Source: Candidatus Peregrinibacteria bacterium
Lineage (GTDB): Bacteria; Patescibacteriota; Gracilibacteria; UBA1369
Direction of reading: 5' to 3'
Assembly (NCBI GenBank): GCA_014728765.1
Contig: WJLA01000064.1
Span: forward strand, 1-15,319
DNA length: 15,319 nucleotides
Both the position numbers and the translations under genes were made by a program. Shown here one piece after another: positions 6,066-13,193 of this stretch. Every line of letters begins with the position of its first letter. Within the stretch, counting starts at the first letter, position 1. A model generated the notes under the pieces. The model made no database searches and was not told where the DNA came from. It worked only from the letters and a program-made list of their open reading frames with translations.

Positions 6066-7527
6066 ATATTTGATCGTTGATCCAGTTAATAAAATCGATT
6101 TTTTCAAGCGCTTTATCAAAGTCTTGGTCTTTGTTTAATATTTCCAATTGAGTTTTTAAGCTGATTAAATTTTCGGTAGAGTAGTTTTTCGCAGATTTTT
6201 GAAAAAAGGTTATCAATAATTTTTGAAACGGTCTTGGTCGATGGTACTGTTTAATAAAATTTTTGGTTGCTCCGGCCAATTTGTTCAATGCTTGAAAATG
6301 CTCCATTTCATATTCATTCATTAATTTTAAGAAATGAGCCAGAGAGTGTAGTTCAAAATTATTATTTGTATCAGGATATTTTTCAATTTTTTCCAAATAA
6401 TATCTTGTTTTTTGATGCTCTTTTTTTAACAGGTGAAGATAGGCAAAATAAAGAAAGAAAATAATTCTTAAATCATCAAGAGTTTTGGTTTTATATTTTT
6501 TTAGTAAATCTTCAATTTCAGGAATTTTGGCAATTGCTTTATCAATTTGATTGGTATTTTTAAAAAGGTCTATTTCATGAATATATGTTTGTAAAATCGG
6601 TTTGATAAGCCCTCTTTTTTGTTCTTTGAAGTTGAATTTTTTTGGAGCTTTTCTGATTTTTTCAAACAGTTCGGAAACTTCTGTATATTTTTTCGTATGA
6701 AGTAAAATCTCTATTTGATGATTTATTGCAGTTATATAGTTTTCAGGATCCTCTCTTAAAAACTCCGGATTTCTTTCAAGCAATGCCACCAAATGTTCGA
6801 GACTTTGAAATGCCGCCTGATAATTACGATCTTTGTAGATTTGATAAGAAAAAAGTAAGTTGCAATATAATACTTTTGATTGAAAGGTTAAGGCATTGTC
6901 CGGGTTTGTTATCAGTGGATTTTTGGAAAGGGAAGTATAAACGGTTGGTGTTAATTGACTGGCGGTTTGGAAATACTCAAAGAAATTGGCAGTTAGTTCG
7001 TAATATTCATTGAGATTGAAAAGTTTTTTTAAAGTATCATTTTGTTTTTCTATAATGCTGTCTATGTCTTTTCTTGATTCTGTGGCACCAAATCTTGTTA
7101 TTAAGAGCTTTCTTTTCCAATTCAGAGCATCCAAAAGGCTTGGAAATTTTTCATATTCTTCGGCTAATTTGATGCATTTTTCAATTTCATTTTCGCAGAT
7201 GTCATAAAGATCTTTTTTATATAGAATTTCAATATCCTGTAGCAAATTCTTAATTTCAATATCTTTGGAAGATTTTTGGTGAAAGTTTTTAAGGCTTTTT
7301 AGAATTAATTTACTTAAATAATTTTTGGTTACATGCAATTGTTTAATAAATGTTTTTCCGACGAAATGCTTCTTTACGGCTTCTTCGTCATATTTTTTTT
7401 GTTTATCAATAAAGTCAAAGAGCGCCAGATAATTTTTACTTTCTTCGGCGGAAGAGATTTTAAAATATCTTTTTTCAGACTTGGTAAGTGATTTGATCAA
7501 CTTGTATAATGCACCTTTTTTAACCAT
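6058..7527 (-). CDS. helical-repeat (TPR-like) hypothetical protein, Bacteroidetes-like
   Basis: A 489-aa Lys-rich soluble protein built almost wholly of helices in pairs, with the irregular Leu/Tyr/Ala spacing of degenerate tetratricopeptide repeats through most of its length. It has no signal peptide, enzyme motif or membrane segment. The N-terminus (LYKLIKSLTKSEKRYFK, then LALFDFIDKQKKYDEE and KQLHVTKNYLSKLILKSLK) strongly recalls, from memory, a roughly 500-aa protein common in Bacteroidetes whose function is not established. A scaffold or protein-interaction role is the best guess. The start overlaps the tpiA stop by 8 nt (ATGGTTAA) and the end overlaps msrB by 8 nt, so it is locked inside the cluster. 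Confidence 0.82.
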   Translation of the reverse strand: MVKKGALYKLIKSLTKSEKRYFKISSAEESKNYLALFDFIDKQKKYDEEAVKKHFVGKTFIKQLHVTKNYLSKLILKSLKNFHQKSSKDIEIKNLLQDIEILYKKDLYDICENEIEKCIKLAEEYEKFPSLLDALNWKRKLLITRFGATESRKDIDSIIEKQNDTLKKLFNLNEYYELTANFFEYFQTASQLTPTVYTSLSKNPLITNPDNALTFQSKVLYCNLLFSYQIYKDRNYQAAFQSLEHLVALLERNPEFLREDPENYITAINHQIEILLHTKKYTEVSELFEKIRKAPKKFNFKEQKRGLIKPILQTYIHEIDLFKNTNQIDKAIAKIPEIEDLLKKYKTKTLDDLRIIFFLYFAYLHLLKKEHQKTRYYLEKIEKYPDTNNNFELHSLAHFLKLMNEYEMEHFQALNKLAGATKNFIKQYHRPRPFQKLLITFFQKSAKNYSTENLISLKTQLEILNKDQDFDKALEKIDFINWINDQIYE

Positions 7528-8287
7528 TTTGATCGACTTTTTTGGCTATGTTAATAAATTGTTCACAGTTGATTGAGCTCTTTCCTACAAATACTCCTGA
7601 AAAGGAGGTTTTATCAAGTAAATTATTAATATTCTCCAAATTTACCGATCCTCCATAAATGATATGAATGTTTTCAGCCGTTTTTGTGCCTAAGTCATAT
7701 TTTAGGATTCCTTTAATGAAATTGTGCATGTTTTCCACTTCGTCAAAATTTATATCTGAATTTTGTAAATTGGTGCTAATATGGTGCACAGGTTCATAGG
7801 CTATGGTTAGATGGTCATAACGTGTCATCAGGGCAATTGACGATTCCAGTTCTTTTTCTAAGTATTCTTTGGATTTGCCCATATTCCATGCTTCATATGT
7901 TTCTCCTATACATAGAATGATATGCATTCCGGAGTCTGAAGCCAATTTAGCTTTTCTGGCAATAATTTTATTGTCTTCTGAAAGTTTATGTCGTCTGTCG
8001 GAATGACCAATAATGCACTTGTTGATTCCGAGTTCTTGTATTGTCTGAACTGATTCTTCTCCTGTGAAAGGACCTTTATATTCATAGCTGATATTTTGTG
8101 CTCCTATGCCGATTTGAGAGTCTTTCAGAATTTTGCTTACTTCAGAGATTGCACTGAATGATGGGCATACGCAGATGCTTGAATGTTTAAGTTTCAGTTC
8201 GGCATTTTTTAATTGTTTAGCTAATTTAACGGCTTCTTTGACAGTTAAATTCATTTTCCAGTTTCCTACAATCAACTTTTTATTCAT
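7520..8287 (-). CDS. tpiA: triose-phosphate isomerase (atypical loop 6)
   Basis: Interconverts dihydroxyacetone phosphate and glyceraldehyde 3-phosphate in glycolysis and gluconeogenesis. At 255 aa it has family length and the catalytic residues at near-canonical numbers: Asn9 and Lys11 in GNWKMN, His95 in IIGHSDRR (usually GHSERR) and Glu165 in AYEPV. The YGGSVN phosphate motif (211-216) is intact. The flexible lid, normally PVWAIGTG, is PVHHISTN, so Trp168 is His and the glycines are lost; the second phosphate loop VGGAS reads VGKSS. Activity is therefore probable but the lid is unusual. The ATG shares one base with the aldolase stop (TGATG), which supports the pathway pairing. Confidence 0.93.
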   Translation of the reverse strand: MNKKLIVGNWKMNLTVKEAVKLAKQLKNAELKLKHSSICVCPSFSAISEVSKILKDSQIGIGAQNISYEYKGPFTGEESVQTIQELGINKCIIGHSDRRHKLSEDNKIIARKAKLASDSGMHIILCIGETYEAWNMGKSKEYLEKELESSIALMTRYDHLTIAYEPVHHISTNLQNSDINFDEVENMHNFIKGILKYDLGTKTAENIHIIYGGSVNLENINNLLDKTSFSGVFVGKSSINCEQFINIAKKVDQNG

Positions 8288-9135
8288 CAGGATTTTTGAT
8301 GGTATACAGTTTTTGCAATTTCAGAACAAAACTCAATTGCTTCTTTTAACGGTTTTTGGTGGATGTTTCTTCCTACTGCACTTCCTGCAGCACCGGCATG
8401 TTGGATTTTTGCTGTCTGATCTAGAAATTCCTTTGCAGGCTTGCTTGATCCTCCGGCTGTGATGAGTCCTGTATTTCCGGCAGCTTGAATTGCTTCTTTG
8501 AGTGCTTCATAAGGATCTTCGGCTTTGCGCGGCAGATTTACTTTTACAAAATCTGCACCTAAACAAGCTGCAATTCCCGCTGCGCCTGCAATCAAGTGTG
8601 GATCTGTTTCGTCAGTAATGTGTTTTCCTCTAGGATATGACCAAATAATTGTGACTAATCCTTCACGATGAGCGGCAGCAATCAAACGTCCCGCCTCTGA
8701 AAACATTTGGTTTTCATATTTGCTACCGGGGTAAATTGTGTAACCTATTCCAACTATATTTACTCCGTTATCACGCAATTTAATAATGTCTTCAATGTCA
8801 ACCAAAGCTTTACTCAGTGGATCCATTTTTGTTGCATTGGTTTTAGAATTGACTTTAACAATGTAGGGTATGTTTGGATACTTATTGGCGTATCTGGTAA
8901 TTAGTCCATATTGAGTGGCAAAGCATCCTATTTCTGACTGTGAAGCAATTTGAAAAAGGTGTTCAGGATTTTTATCTTCTTGAGTAATGTTTTTGCCAAA
9001 ATAGTCATCATTCAAATGTTCTATTTTTTGATCACCCGCAAATAAAAACAGTTTATTGGTTCCTTTGGTTATATTTTGATAGTTTTGGGAGAAAGTTGAT
9101 TGTTTTTGATTTGGAATATCACTGGGAATAATCAT
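8287..9135 (-). CDS. fbaB: class I fructose-bisphosphate aldolase, archaeal/DhnA type
   Basis: Cleaves or forms fructose 1,6-bisphosphate from the two triose phosphates through a Schiff base. The 282-aa protein is of the DeoC/LacD barrel type, not the animal type. Visible landmarks: AGDQKIEH with Asp35 (family: DHG), WSYPRG with Tyr167, the Schiff-base lysine Lys198 in GADFVKVNLP, and phosphate sites GGS (228-230) and GR (255-256) in SAVGRNIHQ. It starts within the stop of the IMPase-family gene (ATGA) and ends in the start of tpiA (TGATG), so three carbon enzymes are translationally linked. Other sugar-phosphate aldolase activities in this fold cannot be excluded, but the neighbours favour FBP. 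Confidence 0.88.
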   Translation of the reverse strand: MIIPSDIPNQKQSTFSQNYQNITKGTNKLFLFAGDQKIEHLNDDYFGKNITQEDKNPEHLFQIASQSEIGCFATQYGLITRYANKYPNIPYIVKVNSKTNATKMDPLSKALVDIEDIIKLRDNGVNIVGIGYTIYPGSKYENQMFSEAGRLIAAAHREGLVTIIWSYPRGKHITDETDPHLIAGAAGIAACLGADFVKVNLPRKAEDPYEALKEAIQAAGNTGLITAGGSSKPAKEFLDQTAKIQHAGAAGSAVGRNIHQKPLKEAIEFCSEIAKTVYHQKS

Positions 9136-9917
9136 TTTAATGTATTGTTAACTATTTCTAAGTATTGATCTTTTAAGTTTTTGTTTGTGGCAATCAGTTC
9201 TCCGGTTTGGGGTGTCCATTCTTTACCTTCAAAGTCGCAAACCACTCCTCCAGCTTCTCTTATCATCAAGACGGCAGCTTCTACATCCCACGCTGTGGAA
9301 CCGATGTTAACCAAACCATCGCAAAGACCGATTGCAACTTGTAACATTTCATATGAAACACAGCCTAAAAGTCTGATTTTTTTGGTGGATTTGAGTATTT
9401 CCGGATAGAGATTTAGATTTTTTTCCAATAATTGGTCTTTGTGAGGTATTGCAAACAAGGTCATTGCTTCAGCTAATTTTTTAGTTTCACTTACCGAGTT
9501 TTTTTTGTTTTCAGTGAAAAAACCTTGATCTTTAATCGAATAGTGAAGTTGATCAAATGATGGCAGATAAATTATTCCTGCCACAGTTTGCTGTTTGTAG
9601 CGCAAGGCTAGTGAAGAAGTGTATAAGGGAATACGATAAACAAAATTTGAGGTTCCATCAATGGGGTCGAGTATCCAGGTGAAATCGGATTTCGAATTTT
9701 TATCAGCTCCTTCTTCACCTATGAAGCCATCATCTGGAAAGTGTTCCAATATTTTTGTTACGATTTGTTTTTCAGCTCTTTTGTCTTCTCCAGTAACGAA
9801 AGTTTTGTCCGGTTTGATTTCTTTTTCTATTTTAAAAACACTATAAAAATTTTGATTGATGCTTTTTCCCACATCTTGAATGATTTTGTTTGCAATTTTA
9901 ACTCTTTGATTAATCAT
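9132..9917 (-). CDS. inositol monophosphatase-family phosphatase, possible fructose-1,6-bisphosphatase
   Basis: A 261-aa Mg-dependent, Li-sensitive-type sugar phosphatase. Metal ligands are visible: Glu68 in GEEG, Asp84, Asp87 and the GTS of ILDPIDGTSNF, and Asp211 in AWDVEAAVLMIREAGG. In archaea and some bacteria this family supplies the fructose-1,6-bisphosphatase (type IV), and the gene is coupled by ATGA to the aldolase, which is in turn coupled to tpiA. Gluconeogenic FBPase is therefore my preferred role; inositol-1-phosphatase, histidinol-phosphatase or 3'(2'),5'-bisphosphate nucleotidase are alternatives. The start shares one base with the sodB stop (TAATG). No other phosphatase of the pathway lies in the window. 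Confidence 0.9.
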   Translation of the reverse strand: MINQRVKIANKIIQDVGKSINQNFYSVFKIEKEIKPDKTFVTGEDKRAEKQIVTKILEHFPDDGFIGEEGADKNSKSDFTWILDPIDGTSNFVYRIPLYTSSLALRYKQQTVAGIIYLPSFDQLHYSIKDQGFFTENKKNSVSETKKLAEAMTLFAIPHKDQLLEKNLNLYPEILKSTKKIRLLGCVSYEMLQVAIGLCDGLVNIGSTAWDVEAAVLMIREAGGVVCDFEGKEWTPQTGELIATNKNLKDQYLEIVNNTLK

Positions 9918-10507
9918 TATTTTAAATTTTCATTTACTTGATTCCAGTTGACAACATTCCAGAATTTTTTCACGAATTCCGGTCTGGCATTTCTATAATC
10001 AATGTAATAAGCGTGTTCCCATACATCGATTGTAAGTAAAGCTTTTTGATCGTTAATCAAGGGGTTGTCAGCATTGGCAGCTTGAATTATCTCAAGTTTT
10101 TGATCTGCATTTTCAATCAGCCATGCCCATCCTGAACCAAAAAGTGAACAGGCTGCCATTGTGAATTGATCTTGAAACTGTTGGAAGCTTCCAAAATCTT
10201 TTTCTATTCTTGTTTTAATTTCTCCGTTCAAGTTGCTGTCTTCAGGGTTGGTTAAGCAATTCCAGAAAAAGCTGTGATTCCAGTGTTGAGCTGCATTGTT
10301 GTAAATGCTGGTGTTGTTTAGTTCATGTGATTTTTTAATTGCTTCTTCCAAATCCAATTCTTCATATTCTGTTCCTTCTGCTGCGTCGTTTAGTTTTTTT
10401 ACATATCCTGCGTGATGTTTTCCGTGGTGGAATTCAAATGTTTCAGGAGAGGAAAGGGCTGATAAATCTTCCGGTTTGAACGGTAAGTTGGGCAATTGAT
10501 ATGTCAT
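9917..10507 (-). CDS. sodB: superoxide dismutase, Fe type
   Basis: Converts superoxide to oxygen and hydrogen peroxide in the cytoplasm. With the start at 10505-10507 the protein is 196 aa and opens MTYQLPNLPF, as the family does; an in-frame ATG at 10543 would add 12 residues from an AT-rich leader and is unlikely. Metal ligands are His27 (FHHGKHH), His78 (HWNHSFFW), Asp161 and His165 (DVWEHAYYIDY). Gln74 in NNAAQ is the position that distinguishes Fe-SOD from Mn-SOD (which uses a Gln further on), so Fe is preferred. It lies 42 nt after the disulfide oxidoreductase stop, the widest gap in the cluster, but I see no convincing separate promoter. Confidence 0.95.
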   Translation of the reverse strand: MTYQLPNLPFKPEDLSALSSPETFEFHHGKHHAGYVKKLNDAAEGTEYEELDLEEAIKKSHELNNTSIYNNAAQHWNHSFFWNCLTNPEDSNLNGEIKTRIEKDFGSFQQFQDQFTMAACSLFGSGWAWLIENADQKLEIIQAANADNPLINDQKALLTIDVWEHAYYIDYRNARPEFVKKFWNVVNWNQVNENLK

Positions 10508-10549
10508 AAATTTAGGGTTATTTATAGTTTTTAAGTTTAACAAAAATTG

Positions 10550-11941
10550 TTATCTATTGAAAATTTTAAATATTAAGTTTAAAAATTTGATAGTTTTTGG
10601 TGATAATTTTTGTTTGATATATTCCATGACCGCTTTTTTGTTACTTCTATTCATTGTGGGGTATGCATATACTTTATCAAACATTTTTTTGAAAGGTAAT
10701 TTAATAGTTTTTGCAAGAATTAATTCTGAAACTATTTCACCGGCGTTTTCAGCAATCATGGTGCCGGCGATTATTTTGTTTTTTTGAATATAGAGTTTTA
10801 AAAATCCTTTATTTATTCCTGTGGCAATAGCTCTATCCACGTCTTTCAAATCTATTTTTATTGTTTTATAGGTGCTGTTTTTAGGTTTAATTCCAAATGT
10901 GGCAATTTCAGGATCGGTATATGTTACCCAATTTATTTGCGATTTATCCAAGCTTTTTTTAAAAGGACTTAAAATGTTTTTGATGACCAAGGCTGCTTCT
11001 GTCTCCGCCCAATGTGTGAACATGAAGTTTCCATTTACATCGCCGCAAGCATAAATGTTGGGATTGGTCGTTCTTAAGTGTTTGTCAGTTATGATTTTTT
11101 TTTGATTATATGCTACACCGGCTTTCTTTAAATTGAGATCAAGATTGGTTTTGCGTCCTGTTGCAATTAATACTTGATTGAATTTAATCTCATTTTTTTC
11201 TTTTTTATGGTTTTGATAAATTAAACTGTTTTTGTTTTTAAACTCTATCGGCTCAGAATTTAGGATGAACTTAACTCCTTCTTTTTCAAGAATTTTTTGC
11301 ATTAGTTTTGATACTTCATCGTCTTCTTTGGAAAGGATAGTTTTATTTCTTCCAACAACTGTGACCTGGCTGCCGAGTCTTTGATAGCTTTGAGCCATTT
11401 CTATGCCAATTGGTCCATCGCCGATTACAAGTAAATTTTTCGGTAAGCTTGTATTCTCAAAAATGTTTTCATTAGTGAAATAATTTATATTTTCAATTCC
11501 TTTGATTGAGGGGATATTAGGGCGAGAACCGGTAGCTATAACAAATTTTTTTGCACTGAAATTGTTTTTTTCCACTTTGATTTGTTCAGTCCCGGAAAAC
11601 TTTGCTTCTCCAATTTGAACATCGATCCCCATTTCTTGAAGGAATTTTGGGTTTTCATGTTTCTTGATGATATTTTGTCTTTCTTTAATGGTTTTTGCGA
11701 TTTTTTTCAGATCAGTTTTTCCCTCAATTTTTAGGCCGAAATGTGAGGAATTTTTGCCTGAAGCGATCGTTTTAGCAATACTTAACAAGGCTTTGCTTGG
11801 TATGCATCCGTAATTTAAACAATCACCACCTATTTTGTTTTTTTCCACGAGTAATACTTGTAGTCCTATTTGGTTCATGAAAACTGCAACATTTAATCCT
11901 GCTGATCCTGCTCCTATCACTATGATGTCATAATTTTTCAT
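10550..11941 (-). CDS. FAD/NAD(P)-dependent disulfide oxidoreductase (TVP38-linked, mercuric-reductase-like)
   Basis: A 463-aa flavoprotein of the pyridine nucleotide-disulfide oxidoreductase class. FAD motif GAGSAG (10-15); redox pair Cys41/Cys46 in GGDCLNYGCIPSK; NAD(P) motif GDGPIG (174-179); ATGR near 260; second FAD segment YACGDVNG (297-304); C-terminal dimerisation domain. The His/Glu pair of lipoamide dehydrogenase (HAHPTxxE) is replaced: YAYPTMNR at 425-432, so Tyr427 and Arg432. There is no N-terminal metal-binding domain and no C-terminal Cys-Cys, so it is not a true mercuric reductase, and no lipoyl-dehydrogenase partners are nearby. The gene overlaps the TVP38/TMEM64 gene by 14 nt. 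In other bacteria these two domains are fused in one polypeptide. The substrate is unknown. Confidence 0.88.
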   Translation of the reverse strand: MKNYDIIVIGAGSAGLNVAVFMNQIGLQVLLVEKNKIGGDCLNYGCIPSKALLSIAKTIASGKNSSHFGLKIEGKTDLKKIAKTIKERQNIIKKHENPKFLQEMGIDVQIGEAKFSGTEQIKVEKNNFSAKKFVIATGSRPNIPSIKGIENINYFTNENIFENTSLPKNLLVIGDGPIGIEMAQSYQRLGSQVTVVGRNKTILSKEDDEVSKLMQKILEKEGVKFILNSEPIEFKNKNSLIYQNHKKEKNEIKFNQVLIATGRKTNLDLNLKKAGVAYNQKKIITDKHLRTTNPNIYACGDVNGNFMFTHWAETEAALVIKNILSPFKKSLDKSQINWVTYTDPEIATFGIKPKNSTYKTIKIDLKDVDRAIATGINKGFLKLYIQKNKIIAGTMIAENAGEIVSELILAKTIKLPFKKMFDKVYAYPTMNRSNKKAVMEYIKQKLSPKTIKFLNLIFKIFNR

Positions 11942-12569
11942 GATTCTTTATTTTTTTATATATATTGGGAATGAACATCATCAGAATAAATAATCCTATG
12001 AACAAATAAAAGGTAGGACTGCGAAGATCTGTTGCGTTTGCTCCAATATTTGCTATAACAAATGCTCCGGGAATGATACCAATAAAAGTGGCGAAGAAAT
12101 AATCTTTAAATTTTACTTTCGTTAAACCTAATGCGTAATTTAATCCATTGAATGGAAAAAGGGGGACTAATCTTAAAAATAAACTTGTTTTGAATCCGTT
12201 ATTTTCAAGTTTTTGATTGTATTTTTGCAGTTTTTTGAATTTGGTTTTCAAGAGTTTTGAAGTGAATTCTTGTCCATAATATCGTCCTATCATAAAAGCA
12301 ATAGAGGCGCCGATCGTAGCTCCAATGACTATATAAAGAGTTCCCCAGAGGTAACCAAACAATAATCCACCCAGAATTGAGAAGGCTGAGCCGGGAAGAA
12401 ATAAAACCGTGATCAGTGTATATACAATTATAAAAGCTAGTGGCGCAAGATATTCACTGTTTTCAATAAATTTTTTAATTTGATCTTGGTCGAAAAATAT
12501 TGCTCCAAGAATGATAATGAATAATACAATTGGTAGTGTTATTAATTTGATTTTATTTTCTATTTTCAT
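11928..12569 (-). CDS. TVP38/TMEM64 (VTT-domain) membrane protein
   Basis: A 213-aa integral membrane protein with about five to six hydrophobic segments. The VTT/SNARE-associated domain is recognised from FLPGSAFSILGGLLFG (residues 57-72), the GRYYG segment, the re-entrant RLVPLFPFNGLNYALG (about 133-148) and GIIPG. Members, with DedA proteins, are linked to lipid scrambling or flipping and to membrane homeostasis; the precise substrate of this bacterial subfamily is not settled. It overlaps the phospholipid synthase gene by 17 nt and the flavoprotein gene by 14 nt, so all three are coupled and probably act at the membrane. Confidence 0.9.
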   Translation of the reverse strand: MKIENKIKLITLPIVLFIIILGAIFFDQDQIKKFIENSEYLAPLAFIIVYTLITVLFLPGSAFSILGGLLFGYLWGTLYIVIGATIGASIAFMIGRYYGQEFTSKLLKTKFKKLQKYNQKLENNGFKTSLFLRLVPLFPFNGLNYALGLTKVKFKDYFFATFIGIIPGAFVIANIGANATDLRSPTFYLFIGLFILMMFIPNIYKKIKNHEKL

Positions 12570-13122
12570 TTTTCAAGATAGGTTTGATGTACCAATAAAG
12601 TGAAACAAAGGAAATTGTAACACTTAATGAAAATAATACAGTGATATAGGTTACCAAATCTAGATTGATTGATAGTTCTGAGTTAAAAATAATCAACAAA
12701 CAACTTGTGATGGTTGTGAAAAATTGAAAGACGGTTTTGATTTTTCCCGGTAATTTTGCCGCAGTATTTAGATTTTTTTTGGCAGTGAGTGGTCTGATTA
12801 CGGAGTACATGATTGTTTCTCTTGCCAAAAAAATCAGAATAATTGGTAAAGGAATATAGTTTAATAAATAAAAACTGATAAAAACGAACAAGAAAAAAAT
12901 GAAATCGCAAAATGGATCGATTATTTTTCCGTAACTACTAAATATTTTGTTTTTTCGAGCTATTGCTCCATCGAGATGATCGGTTAAGCCGGATATTATA
13001 ATGATTATTGTTCCAGTTAAAATAGCAATCGAATTTTGGAAACTAAATAATATAAAAAACAAAATTCCCAGTGGAATTCTGACTAAGGAAATTAGGTTGG
13101 GTATTTGTTGCTTGAAAGTCAT
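12553..13122 (-). CDS. pgsA: CDP-alcohol phosphatidyltransferase, probably PgsA-like
   Basis: Condenses CDP-diacylglycerol with an alcohol phosphate, most likely glycerol 3-phosphate, giving the precursor of phosphatidylglycerol. The 189-aa membrane protein has six hydrophobic segments, the N-terminal PNLISLVRIPLG typical of PgsA, and the full catalytic motif DxxDGxxAR...GxxxDxxxD: Asp48, Asp51, Gly52, Ala55, Arg56, Gly65, Asp69, Asp73. Which alcohol is used cannot be proven from the motif. It is the first gene of the eleven-gene cluster, with a candidate promoter 27 nt upstream. Its likely product lipid is also the donor for Lgt encoded in the same window. Confidence 0.9.
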   Translation of the reverse strand: MTFKQQIPNLISLVRIPLGILFFILFSFQNSIAILTGTIIIIISGLTDHLDGAIARKNKIFSSYGKIIDPFCDFIFFLFVFISFYLLNYIPLPIILIFLARETIMYSVIRPLTAKKNLNTAAKLPGKIKTVFQFFTTITSCLLIIFNSELSINLDLVTYITVLFSLSVTISFVSLYWYIKPILKNENRK

Positions 13123-13148
13123 TAAAAAATTATGAACTCTGCATATTC

Positions 13149-13176
13149 AATATACTTTTCTTGGAAATTTTAACAA
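13149..13176 (-). promoter_or_regulatory. candidate promoter of the eleven-gene cluster
   Basis: On the minus strand: TTGTTA (13171-13176), 16-bp spacer, TATATT (13149-13154). The -10 box has one mismatch, the -35 box two. The predicted start near 13142 leaves a leader of about 20 nt before the pgsA ATG, with no Shine-Dalgarno. It sits in the 71-bp gap after the pre-toxin-like gene, where no clear terminator is seen, so some read-through is possible. Confidence 0.5.
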
Positions 13177-13193
13177 GTATAATCCGAAAAAAA

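Noticed and set aside
10508..10543. Upstream start of sodB adding 12 residues.
   Set aside because: Fe/Mn-SODs start with the MxYxLPxLPF block, and the extra codons are AT-rich leader.
10508..10549. Separate promoter for sodB (TATAAA near 10523).
   Set aside because: No acceptable -35 box at 16-18 bp; the gap is only 42 nt and the gene is co-directional with the cluster.
10550..11941. Mercuric reductase or dihydrolipoamide dehydrogenase.
   Set aside because: No heavy-metal domain or C-terminal Cys pair, no mer genes, no 2-oxoacid dehydrogenase genes, and the HxHPTxxE pair is replaced.
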